From NCBI GenBank assembly GCA_017430675.1, contig JAFRMM010000161.1:1-64000 (forward strand): a stretch of 64,000 nt of DNA, written 5' to 3'. The translations under genes were made by a program, and so were the position numbers. Shown one piece after another: positions 1-6,802 of the stretch. Positions within the stretch are counted from its first letter, which is position 1, and the number at the start of each line of letters is the position of its first letter. The stretch comes from Prevotella sp. Lineage in GTDB: Bacteria; Bacteroidota; Bacteroidia; Bacteroidales; Bacteroidaceae. The notes under the pieces are model-generated. The model worked only from the letters and a program-made list of their open reading frames with translations, was not told the DNA's origin and did no database searches.

Positions 1-385
1 GACTCAGACTCCGTCCGCTGTTCAGGCATTGCTGCAGGTGCTGGTATATCTCCGATGAGAAGATCACCGTCTCTGCCTGCTGCCGTTTCTCGTTCTCTAT
101 CATCGCCACCTTATTATTATAATCAAGCGTGGCTTTCTTCTCCTCGAGTTCGAGGCGGAGCAGGGAGTTCTCGTCGCCGAGTTTCTGCAATAATGTCTCC
201 AACTCACGGATCTTGGTCTCGTTCTGCTCGATGTTCTGCCGGCTCTGGGCCTGCTGCGACTCCTGGAGGGCGCGTACCTTATCAAGACGCTCCTGCAAGG
301 CCAGGACCTTCCGTCGGCTGATCTGCACTGTGACAATGAACAGCACCGCATAGACCAATATTCCTATGACCAGTTCGTAAATCAT
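1..385 (-). CDS. Membrane-anchored coiled-coil protein, C-terminus beyond the window
   Basis: The frame opens with ATG at 385 on the minus strand and stays open to base 1, so only about 128 N-terminal residues are seen. Residues 1-22 form a hydrophobic segment (MIYELVIGILVYAVLFIV), followed by RRK and a long charged helix (about residues 25-105) rich in Gln, Glu, Leu and Arg that reads as a coiled coil. The last visible part (SEIYQHLQQ) resembles the stretch before the C-terminal helix-turn-helix domain in Bacteroidales LuxR-type regulators, but that domain is not visible here, so function is unassigned. A TACCTTTG box ends 5 bp before the ATG, giving a very short leader. It is divergent from the TonB receptor gene. 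Confidence 0.6.
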   Translation of the reverse strand, partial: MIYELVIGILVYAVLFIVTVQISRRKVLALQERLDKVRALQESQQAQSRQNIEQNETKIRELETLLQKLGDENSLLRLELEEKKATLDYNNKVAMIENEKRQQAETVIFSSEIYQHLQQCLNSGRSLS

Positions 386-389
386 AGCG

Positions 390-397
390 CAAAGGTA
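390..397 (-). promoter_or_regulatory. -7 box TACCTTTG for the leftmost gene
   Basis: Read on the minus strand the bases are TACCTTTG, the Bacteroidetes TAnnTTTG -7 element, directly ahead of the ATG at 385. Confidence 0.6.
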
Positions 398-429
398 AAC
401 ATAAAATCTGAATCATCCAAATTTTTACG

Positions 430-478
430 TTCGCAATAGTTTGCAAATGCTTTTCCAGTTCGCAAAAGTTCGCAAAAG
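430..478. repeat. TTCGCAA repeats in a divergent promoter region
   Basis: Four copies of TTYGCAA start at 430, 440, 459 and 469. The last two form a perfect 10-bp tandem (TTCGCAAAAG). They lie between two divergent genes, upstream of both. Confidence 0.6.
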
Positions 479-513
479 GCAATAATCAGGTGATTTATGC
501 GTTATATTATCTG

Positions 514-2874
514 ATGAAACACCAGTTAAAGAGAATGGCGTTGATGCTGGCGATGCTCCTGACGAGTACCGTCCTGATGGCCGATGGCTTCACCTTGAAG
601 GGAAAAGTCATCGATGAAGACGAGAATGCCCTGGAACTGGTGACCGTCTCCTGTCTGGCGCAGGGAAAGGTGACAATGACGAACCTGAAGGGAGAGTTCA
701 GCATTGATCTCCAGTCGGCGGATTCCGTGGAAGTGCGTTTCTCGATGGTGGGCTACAATCCAAGGAAACGGGTGTTCCGCCGCCCCAAGGGGACGATGAC
801 CGTGCAGATCGTGTTGTATCCGATGGAGGCCCTACAGGAGATCACGGTCACAGAGCGCAGACGACAGACAGGACAGACGGAGCAGTTGGATATCAAGGAT
901 ATCAAGCAGTCTGCCTCTACGACGGGTAATGCCGTAGAGGAACTGATCCAACAGCAGGCTGGCGTCAGCAGCCACAACGAACTGTCTTCACAGTATAATG
1001 TGCGTGGCGGCTCCTTCGACGAGAACTCAGTCTATATCAACCAGGTGGAGGTCTATCGTCCCATGCTCATCAGCAGCGGCAATCAGGAAGGACTCTCGAT
1101 CATCAATCCGGACATGGTGGAGAAGATCGGCTTCTCCACGGGTGGATTCGAAGCGAAATATGGTGACAAGATGTCATCTGCACTCGACATCACCTATCGG
1201 CGCGTCAAAGGCTTTGAGGCATCAGTGACGGCATCCCTCTTGGGAGCCAGTGGCTATATCGGTGTCGGCAACAAGAAATTCTCCATGAGCCACGGCCTCC
1301 GCTACAAGACGAACCGCTACCTGTTAGGCTCCCTAGAAACGACTGGAGAATATAAACCGAATTTCCTTGATTACCAAACATATATCAGTTATAATCCGAA
1401 TAGCAGATGGTCAGTGGATGCCATCGGATACATCTCGGACAACCACTACAATTTCAAGCCTGAGGATAGGGAAACGAGTTTCGGCACTTTGGCAGATGTA
1501 AAGTCGTTCAAGGTGTATTTCGACGGTGAGGAGAAAGACCTGTTCCGCACCCTCTTCGGCACAGCCAATATCACCCGCCACTTCGAAGACTCTACCAGTA
1601 TAAAATTCCTGACATCAGCCTTCCACTCCAAGGAGCGTGAGACTTACGATATCATGGGTCAGTACTGGCTCGACGACACCCAGACGCAGGAGAGTCTTGG
1701 CGTGGGAACCTATATGGAACATGCCCGCAACTACCTGACTGCCGATGTGGTCAGTTTCAAACTGATTGGCACCCACAAGACCCATCACCATGACATAGAG
1801 GTAGGCATGACCTATAAGACGGAACATGTGAAGGAACAGTCGAAGGAATACGAAATGCGCGACTCCAGCGGCTACTCCATCCCCCACTCCGCCGACCGTC
1901 TGGACCTGATCTACACCCTCACCGCCAGGAACGACGTGAAAAGCCACCGCGTGGAGGGCTATATCCAGGACACTTATCGTTTCTCGAAAGGTAACACCTT
2001 CTACACGCTGAACTACGGCGTAAGGCTGTCTAACTGGTCGTTCAACAAGGAAACAATCGTCTCCCCGAGAGCCTCCTTCACCATCGTGCCAGGATTCAAC
2101 AACGACTGTACATTCCGCTTTGCCACAGGTCTCTATTACCAGGCACCTTTTTATAAAGAGATGCGTGACACGGTAACAGCCAATGGTGTCACCACAGCGA
2201 TATTAAACGAGAATATCAAGAGTCAGCGATCACTGCAGTTCATCGGTGCCTTTGACTACCGCTTCAAGATGCTGAACAGACCTTTCAAATTCTCGGCAGA
2301 AGCCTATTACAAGGCACTTTCCAACCTGATTCCCTATAACGTGCAGAACATGAAGGTGACCTACTACGGCCGGAACCTCTGTTCGGGCTATGCTGCCGGA
2401 CTCGACCTGAAACTCTATGGGGAGTTCGTGCCAGGCACTGACTCCTGGCTAACCTTCTCCGTGATGAGTACCCGTCAGAAGATGGAGGGCCAGTGGATTC
2501 CCATGCCCACGGATCAGCGATGGGCCGTGAACCTGCATTTCACCGACTATTTCCCAGGTACCGACCGTTGGAAGATGACGCTCCGTCTGGCCTTTGCCGA
2601 CGGACTGCCCTTTGGTCCGCCCCATCGTGGTCTGGAAGGCCAGCAGTTCCGCGCTCCAGCCTATAAGCGTGCCGACATCGGCATGAGTTATCGTGCCATC
2701 AAGAACAGCAAGGGTATCAAGAACCTGTGGATAGGCATAGACTGCCTGAACCTGTTCGGCATCTCCAACGTGAACAGTTATTACTGGGTGACAGACGTGA
2801 CAAACCGCCAGTGGGCAGTTCCCAATTATCTTACAGGCAGACAAATCAACGGAAAAGTGAGTGTAGAGTTTTAA
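514..2874 (+). CDS. TonB-dependent outer-membrane receptor
   Basis: A 786-residue protein that would import a ligand across the outer membrane using TonB energy. The order is signal peptide (MKHQLKRMALMLAMLL, residues 1-25), a carboxypeptidase-regulatory-like beta domain (about 27-110, GKVIDEDENALELVTV), a plug domain (about 130-230, with YNVRGGSFDENSVYINQVEV), then a beta-barrel rich in Tyr, Phe and Trp ending in VEF. A GTG codon at 490 is in frame, but ATG 514 gives a normal signal peptide and is preferred. No SusD partner sits next to it, so this is probably not a glycan-utilisation SusC; the ligand (metal chelate, vitamin or peptide) cannot be read from the sequence. Confidence 0.9.
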   Translation: MKHQLKRMALMLAMLLTSTVLMADGFTLKGKVIDEDENALELVTVSCLAQGKVTMTNLKGEFSIDLQSADSVEVRFSMVGYNPRKRVFRRPKGTMTVQIVLYPMEALQEITVTERRRQTGQTEQLDIKDIKQSASTTGNAVEELIQQQAGVSSHNELSSQYNVRGGSFDENSVYINQVEVYRPMLISSGNQEGLSIINPDMVEKIGFSTGGFEAKYGDKMSSALDITYRRVKGFEASVTASLLGASGYIGVGNKKFSMSHGLRYKTNRYLLGSLETTGEYKPNFLDYQTYISYNPNSRWSVDAIGYISDNHYNFKPEDRETSFGTLADVKSFKVYFDGEEKDLFRTLFGTANITRHFEDSTSIKFLTSAFHSKERETYDIMGQYWLDDTQTQESLGVGTYMEHARNYLTADVVSFKLIGTHKTHHHDIEVGMTYKTEHVKEQSKEYEMRDSSGYSIPHSADRLDLIYTLTARNDVKSHRVEGYIQDTYRFSKGNTFYTLNYGVRLSNWSFNKETIVSPRASFTIVPGFNNDCTFRFATGLYYQAPFYKEMRDTVTANGVTTAILNENIKSQRSLQFIGAFDYRFKMLNRPFKFSAEAYYKALSNLIPYNVQNMKVTYYGRNLCSGYAAGLDLKLYGEFVPGTDSWLTFSVMSTRQKMEGQWIPMPTDQRWAVNLHFTDYFPGTDRWKMTLRLAFADGLPFGPPHRGLEGQQFRAPAYKRADIGMSYRAIKNSKGIKNLWIGIDCLNLFGISNVNSYYWVTDVTNRQWAVPNYLTGRQINGKVSVEF

Positions 2875-2886
2875 TAATGCTTAATT

Positions 2887-2921
2887 ATTCACTCTACCCT
2901 TTTCACTCTTCACTTTTTTTT
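2887..2921 (+). repeat. TTCACTC-type heptamer repeats ahead of mce
   Basis: The spacer carries TTCACTCT, then TTTTCACTC and TTCACTT in close succession, a degenerate 7-bp tandem immediately upstream of the -7 box of the mce operon. Confidence 0.5.
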
Positions 2922-2922
2922 G

Positions 2923-2930
2923 TACCTTTG
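2923..2930 (+). promoter_or_regulatory. -7 box TACCTTTG for mce-mmdA operon
   Basis: TACCTTTG lies 47 bp before the mce ATG and matches the Bacteroidetes consensus TAnnTTTG. No convincing -33 TTTG is seen. Confidence 0.6.
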
Positions 2931-2977
2931 CAATCTAATAATTCGACTTATTACAAATTTTCTAATTTTAAGCAATT

Positions 2978-3388
2978 ATGAAGATATCGCACATTGAGCA
3001 TCTGGGCATTGCCGTTCAGAGCATTGAAGAGAGCCTGCCGTTCTTCAAAGACGTGTTGGGCCTGGAGTGTTATGCAACAGAAGTAGTAGAGGACCAGAAG
3101 GTGAAAACCGCCTTCCTTAAGTGCGGCGAAGTGAAGTTGGAACTGCTGGAGCCGACATCACCTGAGAGCACCATTCAGAAGTGGCTCGACAAGGGTAATA
3201 AGGGTGTTCACCACGTGGCTTTCTGTATTGAGGACGGTGTGGCCAATGCCCTGGCAGAAGTGTCTGAGAAGGGCGTACGCCTGATCGACCAGGCTCCGCG
3301 CAAGGGTGCTGAGGGGCTGAACATCGCCTTCCTCCACCCGAAATCTACCTGCGGCATCCTTACTGAACTCTGCGAACACCCAGAGTAA
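2978..3388 (+). CDS. mce: Methylmalonyl-CoA epimerase
   Basis: A 136-residue vicinal-oxygen-chelate protein that interconverts (R)- and (S)-methylmalonyl-CoA in the succinate-propionate pathway. Visible family features include HLGIAVQSIEESLPFF at the N-terminus, GEVKLELLEP in the middle, VHHVAFCIED with the second metal-binding His, and the C-terminal LTELCEHPE. Length matches the family (130-150). It leads a cluster with mmdA, a small subunit and the biotin carrier, which fits the same pathway. The intergenic space to mmdA is 39 bp and is filled by short repeats. Confidence 0.93.
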   Translation: MKISHIEHLGIAVQSIEESLPFFKDVLGLECYATEVVEDQKVKTAFLKCGEVKLELLEPTSPESTIQKWLDKGNKGVHHVAFCIEDGVANALAEVSEKGVRLIDQAPRKGAEGLNIAFLHPKSTCGILTELCEHPE

Positions 3389-3391
3389 ATC

Positions 3392-3422
3392 GTCAAATAG
3401 TCAATTGTCAAATAGTCAAATA
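3392..3422 (+). repeat. GTCAAATA/GTCAATT short tandem repeats before mmdA
   Basis: Four adjacent units, GTCAAATA, GTCAATT, GTCAAATA, GTCAAATA, start at 3392, 3400, 3407 and 3415. They occupy nearly the whole mce-mmdA spacer and end 5 bp before the mmdA ATG. Confidence 0.75.
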
Positions 3423-3427
3423 CAAAA

Positions 3428-4993
3428 ATGAGCAAGCAATTAGAAAAAATCAAGCAACTCATCGAGAAGCGCGAGCAGGCTCGTCTCGGTGGTGGTGAGA
3501 AAGCAATTCAGAAACAGCATGAGCGTGGCAAATATACGGCCCGCGAGCGTATTGACATGCTGCTCGACGAAGGTTCGTTCGAGGAGTACGACATGTTCAA
3601 GGAGCACCGTTGCCACAACTTCGGCATGGAGAAGAAGCAGTTCCTCGGCGACGGTGTCGTAGCAGGTAGTGGTACGATCGAAGGCCGTCTCGTTTTCGTC
3701 TTCGCACAGGACTTCACCGTTCATGCTGGTTCTCTGTCAGAGACTATGAGTCAGAAGATCTGCAAGGTGATGGACATGGCCATGAAGATGGGTGCTCCCG
3801 TCATCGGCATCAACGACTCAGGTGGTGCCCGTATTCAGGAGGGTATCAACGCTTTGGCCGGCTATGCAGAGATCTTCGAGCGTAACATCCTCGCTTCTGG
3901 TGTGATCCCACAGATCTCAGGTATCTTCGGTCCCTGCGCCGGTGGTGCCGTCTATTCCCCCGCCCTCACCGACTTCACCCTGATGATGGAAGGTACATCC
4001 TACATGTTCCTTACAGGTCCGAAGGTGGTGAAGACCGTGACTGGCGAGGATATCGACCAGGAACATCTCGGTGGTGCTTCCGTACACGCCACGAAGTCGG
4101 GTGTGACCCACTTCACCGCTAAGACGGAGGAGGAAGGTCTCCAGATGATCAAGACCCTGTTGAGTTATATCCCCTCCAACAATATGGAGACGGCTCCGCG
4201 CAGACCGTGCAACGATCCCATCAACCGCATGGAGGACAGCCTGAACGAGATCATCCCCGAGAACCCCAACGAGGCCTACGACATGTACAAGGTCATCGGT
4301 TCGGTGGTTGACAATGGCGAGTTCTTCGAGGTACAGCCCAAGTTTGCCAAGAACATCATCGTCGGCTTTGCCCGTTTCAACGGCCAGAGCGTGGGTATCG
4401 TAGCCAACCAGCCCAACTGCTATGCCGGTGTGCTCGACGTGAACGCCAGCCGTAAGGGTGCCCGTTTCGTCCGTTTCTGCGATGCCTTCAATATTCCTAT
4501 CGTATCACTGGTTGACGTGCCGGGATTCCTGCCAGGTACTGGTCAGGAGTACAATGCCGTCATCCTGCACGGAGCCCAGTTGCTCTATGCATACGGAGAG
4601 GCCACCGTACCCAAGATCACCGTTACCCTTCGTAAGTCGTACGGAGGTTCTCACATCGTGATGGGTTGTAAGCAACTTCACACCGACCTGAACTACGCAT
4701 GGCCGTCATCTGAGATCGCCGTGATGGGTGCTGCCGGTGCTGCCGCCGTGCTCTATGCTAAGGAAGCCAAGGCTAAGAAGGAGGCTGGTGAGGATGTGAA
4801 GGCCTTCATCGCCGAGAAGGAGGACGAGTACAACGAACTCTTCGCTAACCCGTATCAGGCAGCCAAGTATGGCTACATCGATGACGTGATCGAGCCGCGT
4901 AACACCCGTTTCCGCATCTGTCGCGGTCTGGCCCAACTCGCTACCAAGCGTGATGCCCTGCCCGCCAAGAAGCATGGTAACATTCCTATGTAA
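3428..4993 (+). CDS. mmdA: Methylmalonyl-CoA decarboxylase / acyl-CoA carboxylase carboxyltransferase subunit
   Basis: A 521-residue carboxyltransferase of the crotonase-like family. It moves CO2 between methylmalonyl-CoA and biotin on the carrier encoded just downstream. Visible motifs are the N-terminal oxyanion-hole region [11 protein letters not shown] and [16 protein letters not shown], and the C-terminal half with [13 protein letters not shown] and [12 protein letters not shown]. Length matches MmdA and PccB (510-530). In Bacteroidales the homologue is usually assigned to sodium-pumping methylmalonyl-CoA decarboxylase, making propionyl-CoA. Without the beta membrane subunit nearby, a propionyl-CoA carboxylase role cannot be excluded. 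Confidence 0.9.
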   Translation: MSKQLEKIKQLIEKREQARLGGGEKAIQKQHERGKYTARERIDMLLDEGSFEEYDMFKEHRCHNFGMEKKQFLGDGVVAGSGTIEGRLVFVFAQDFTVHAGSLSETMSQKICKVMDMAMKMGAPVIGINDSGGARIQEGINALAGYAEIFERNILASGVIPQISGIFGPCAGGAVYSPALTDFTLMMEGTSYMFLTGPKVVKTVTGEDIDQEHLGGASVHATKSGVTHFTAKTEEEGLQMIKTLLSYIPSNNMETAPRRPCNDPINRMEDSLNEIIPENPNEAYDMYKVIGSVVDNGEFFEVQPKFAKNIIVGFARFNGQSVGIVANQPNCYAGVLDVNASRKGARFVRFCDAFNIPIVSLVDVPGFLPGTGQEYNAVILHGAQLLYAYGEATVPKITVTLRKSYGGSHIVMGCKQLHTDLNYAWPSSEIAVMGAAGAAAVLYAKEAKAKKEAGEDVKAFIAEKEDEYNELFANPYQAAKYGYIDDVIEPRNTRFRICRGLAQLATKRDALPAKKHGNIPM

Positions 4994-4999
4994 TACAGA

Positions 5000-5155
5000 A
5001 TGCTTATGAACAACGAAGTATATGCAGCGATTGCCATGGCACTCCACGAGCATCTGGGCAACAATGTCCACGATACGGAGACAGGCATCATTACAATCAA
5101 CGCGCATCCCACCCAATGGAACGGTTACGCGCAAACATTCACACAACATCCCTGA
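5000..5155 (+). CDS. Small subunit-like protein of the methylmalonyl-CoA decarboxylase cluster
   Basis: A 51-residue frame (MLMNNEVYAAIAMALHEH at its start, W40, C-terminus TFTQHP) sits 6 bp after mmdA and ends 5 bp before the biotin carrier ATG. A start at 5006 (MNNEVY) is equally possible. The IAMALHE stretch followed by a Trp-containing tail resembles the C-terminal end of OadG/MmdD-type delta or epsilon subunits, which help assemble decarboxylase complexes. No membrane helix is present, unlike full OadG. The position inside the operon supports a real gene; the role is inferred from context. Confidence 0.7.
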   Translation: MLMNNEVYAAIAMALHEHLGNNVHDTETGIITINAHPTQWNGYAQTFTQHP

Positions 5156-5160
5156 AGCGT

Positions 5161-5589
5161 ATGAAAGAGTATAAATATACCATCAATGGTAACAAGTATG
5201 AAGTGGTAGTAGGTGATATCAAGGATAACATCGCTACACTGACTGTCAACGGTGAGGAATACATTGTAGAAATGGAGAAGCAGGCTGAGCCCGAGAAGAA
5301 AAAGCCCGTGGTGAAGGCTGTTGCATCCGCTGCCAGCGATGAAGCACCTGCTGAATCGAAGGGCGCTGTAAACAAGGCCAATGCTATCAAGGCCCCGCTG
5401 CCTGGCGTTATTACCGACATTCTCGTTGCCGAAGGCGACGAAGTGAAGGCTGGCGATACGGTGATCGTACTGGAGGCCATGAAGATGGCCAACAACCTTT
5501 CTGTAGAGAAAGATGGTAAGGTGACGGCCATCTGCGTCAAGGTCGGTGAGAGCGTCATGGAAGATGATGCCCTGATTGTGATTGAATAA
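5161..5589 (+). CDS. mmdC: Biotin carboxyl carrier subunit (gamma)
   Basis: A 142-residue biotinyl carrier. Residues 1-40 form a small beta region (MKEYKYTINGNKYEVVVGD), about 41-75 are a Pro/Ala/Lys/Glu-rich flexible linker, and 76-142 are a biotinyl domain with EAMKM, where Lys108 is the biotinylation site. It shuttles carboxyl groups from the MmdA active site. The start ATG 5161 follows the small subunit stop by 5 bp. A long hairpin at 5611-5640 followed by ATTTTG ends the operon, so no beta (OadB-like) membrane subunit is co-transcribed here. Confidence 0.92.
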   Translation: MKEYKYTINGNKYEVVVGDIKDNIATLTVNGEEYIVEMEKQAEPEKKKPVVKAVASAASDEAPAESKGAVNKANAIKAPLPGVITDILVAEGDEVKAGDTVIVLEAMKMANNLSVEKDGKVTAICVKVGESVMEDDALIVIE

Positions 5590-5610
5590 AGACTCTTTCC
5601 GCTCATTTCC

Positions 5611-5640
5611 AATCAGCCCCGCCAATTGGTGGGGCTGATT
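5611..5640 (+). terminator. Terminator of the mmd operon, overlapping the convergent gene
   Basis: Arms AATCAGCCCC and GGGGCTGATT with a self-complementary centre give a near-perfect 30-bp palindrome, followed by ATTTTG on the plus strand. The last codons of the minus-strand gene lie inside it. Confidence 0.8.
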
Positions 5641-6668
5641 ATTTTGTACATATTTTTGTCGTACTCAATATGCATGGTCCTGGGAGTTCCAGGAAGATGT
5701 TTGGTCAGGCACAGTGCCACATGTCCCATCGTCCTGCGGAGATTGATTTCCACACAGGGATGCAGCAGGAATCCTTCCTTGTCATCCCGTGCCACTACCA
5801 TCATATCGACTCCAAACGGCCCCTTGTACTTACCCTTGTACAAGTTTCCTGTAAAAGTCGCAATTTCCTGTTGAATGGATTTCAACAGATCCACTGTCAC
5901 ATAATGACTTATCATCTCTTCCTTTTCTTCCTCCGAGGCGAGGATGTTCCCAGTATAGGCTCCATTGGAAGTATGAAACAGGGAGAGACCGAGATAAGAG
6001 ACATGTCCCTCACCGTCGCTCTCAAACTCCATGCCGAAATCCTTCACCTTATTATAATAGGGCTCCACCATGACAGTTCCCTGACGGACGATAACATTGC
6101 TGATCCAACCAAAATCAGGTTTGTTCATTTCTTTATCCAGAAATCGAACTCCTCGTCCGCTACTGCTCCATGGAGCCTTGACAACGATTCTTCCCATCTT
6201 TTCCAGATACTTACGAACCACCATTGGCGAGTCTGTCATCAGGGCCTCACCAATAACTCCCTCTCCTTGCAATTGCGCCAGCATCTGCTGCGCATACCGA
6301 CGATGCGACAATTCGCGGATCATAGCCATCTGATCATCGGAAGGCAACAGTTGTCTTGCTACGCCCTGTCTCATGAGAAACGAGCGGATGGCCAGATCCC
6401 ATCCCCACACATCAACGTCGGTAATGACCAGATGAGCCATCTGCTCCTTAGTGATAAAACGCCCAAAGGGACGTTTTACTAGCAGACAGTACCGCCACTC
6501 CGCATCCTCCACATTCTCCACGAGCACCATATCATCCTTGGCTGCCCACAGAGCCGGAATATATCCCAGATCCGCACGCAACTGACGACCAGCATGAGGA
6601 GCCGTAAAATTACTCAGGTTCGCGGCCAATGCCAGATCATGCTCAGGGTTAAAGACATGTAATGTCAT
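5613..6668 (-). CDS. ATP-grasp-like protein of unknown substrate
   Basis: A 351-residue cytoplasmic protein with no signal peptide. The N-terminus reads MTLHVFNPEHDLALAAN. Around residues 160-172 VVKAPWSSSGRG looks like the glycine-rich ATP-binding loop with its preceding Lys. VMVEPYYNK and GPFGVDMMVV follow, and about 305-311 VEINLRR matches the E-x-N Mg2+-binding signature of ATP-grasp ligases. This suggests an ATP-dependent ligase (carboxylate to amine or thiol), but no partner gene hints at the substrate. It is convergent with the mmd operon and has its own TATATTTG promoter. The ATP-grasp call is by motif, not by recognised family name. Confidence 0.65.
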   Translation of the reverse strand: MTLHVFNPEHDLALAANLSNFTAPHAGRQLRADLGYIPALWAAKDDMVLVENVEDAEWRYCLLVKRPFGRFITKEQMAHLVITDVDVWGWDLAIRSFLMRQGVARQLLPSDDQMAMIRELSHRRYAQQMLAQLQGEGVIGEALMTDSPMVVRKYLEKMGRIVVKAPWSSSGRGVRFLDKEMNKPDFGWISNVIVRQGTVMVEPYYNKVKDFGMEFESDGEGHVSYLGLSLFHTSNGAYTGNILASEEEKEEMISHYVTVDLLKSIQQEIATFTGNLYKGKYKGPFGVDMMVVARDDKEGFLLHPCVEINLRRTMGHVALCLTKHLPGTPRTMHIEYDKNMYKIISPTNWRG

Positions 6669-6679
6669 CTTTCAGCCCG

Positions 6680-6687
6680 CAAATATA
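6680..6687 (-). promoter_or_regulatory. -7 box TATATTTG for the ATP-grasp-like gene
   Basis: On the minus strand TATATTTG lies 11 bp before the ATG at 6668. Confidence 0.5.
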
Positions 6688-6750
6688 CAATGTTTTTTTT
6701 GCATGAAAAATTTTCTGAAGTAAAAACTTGTATTTCTCCCTTTCTTTTTG

Positions 6751-6758
6751 TACTTTTG
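6751..6758 (+). promoter_or_regulatory. -7 box TACTTTTG for the SpoIIE-like gene
   Basis: TACTTTTG lies 44 bp before ATG 6803. A TTG at 6728-6730 stands about 20 bp upstream, in the position of the -33 element. Confidence 0.6.
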
Positions 6759-6802
6759 CAACGACATAGATATTTCTTTAGCCAAAAACAAGATCAACAG
6801 AT

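Noticed and set aside
490..513. GTG start at 490 for the TonB receptor
   Set aside because: It would add eight residues before a normal signal peptide; ATG 514 fits better.
5670..6482. 270-codon plus-strand frame opposite the ATP-grasp-like gene
   Set aside because: Antisense frame with random composition; the minus-strand frame carries the motifs and promoter.
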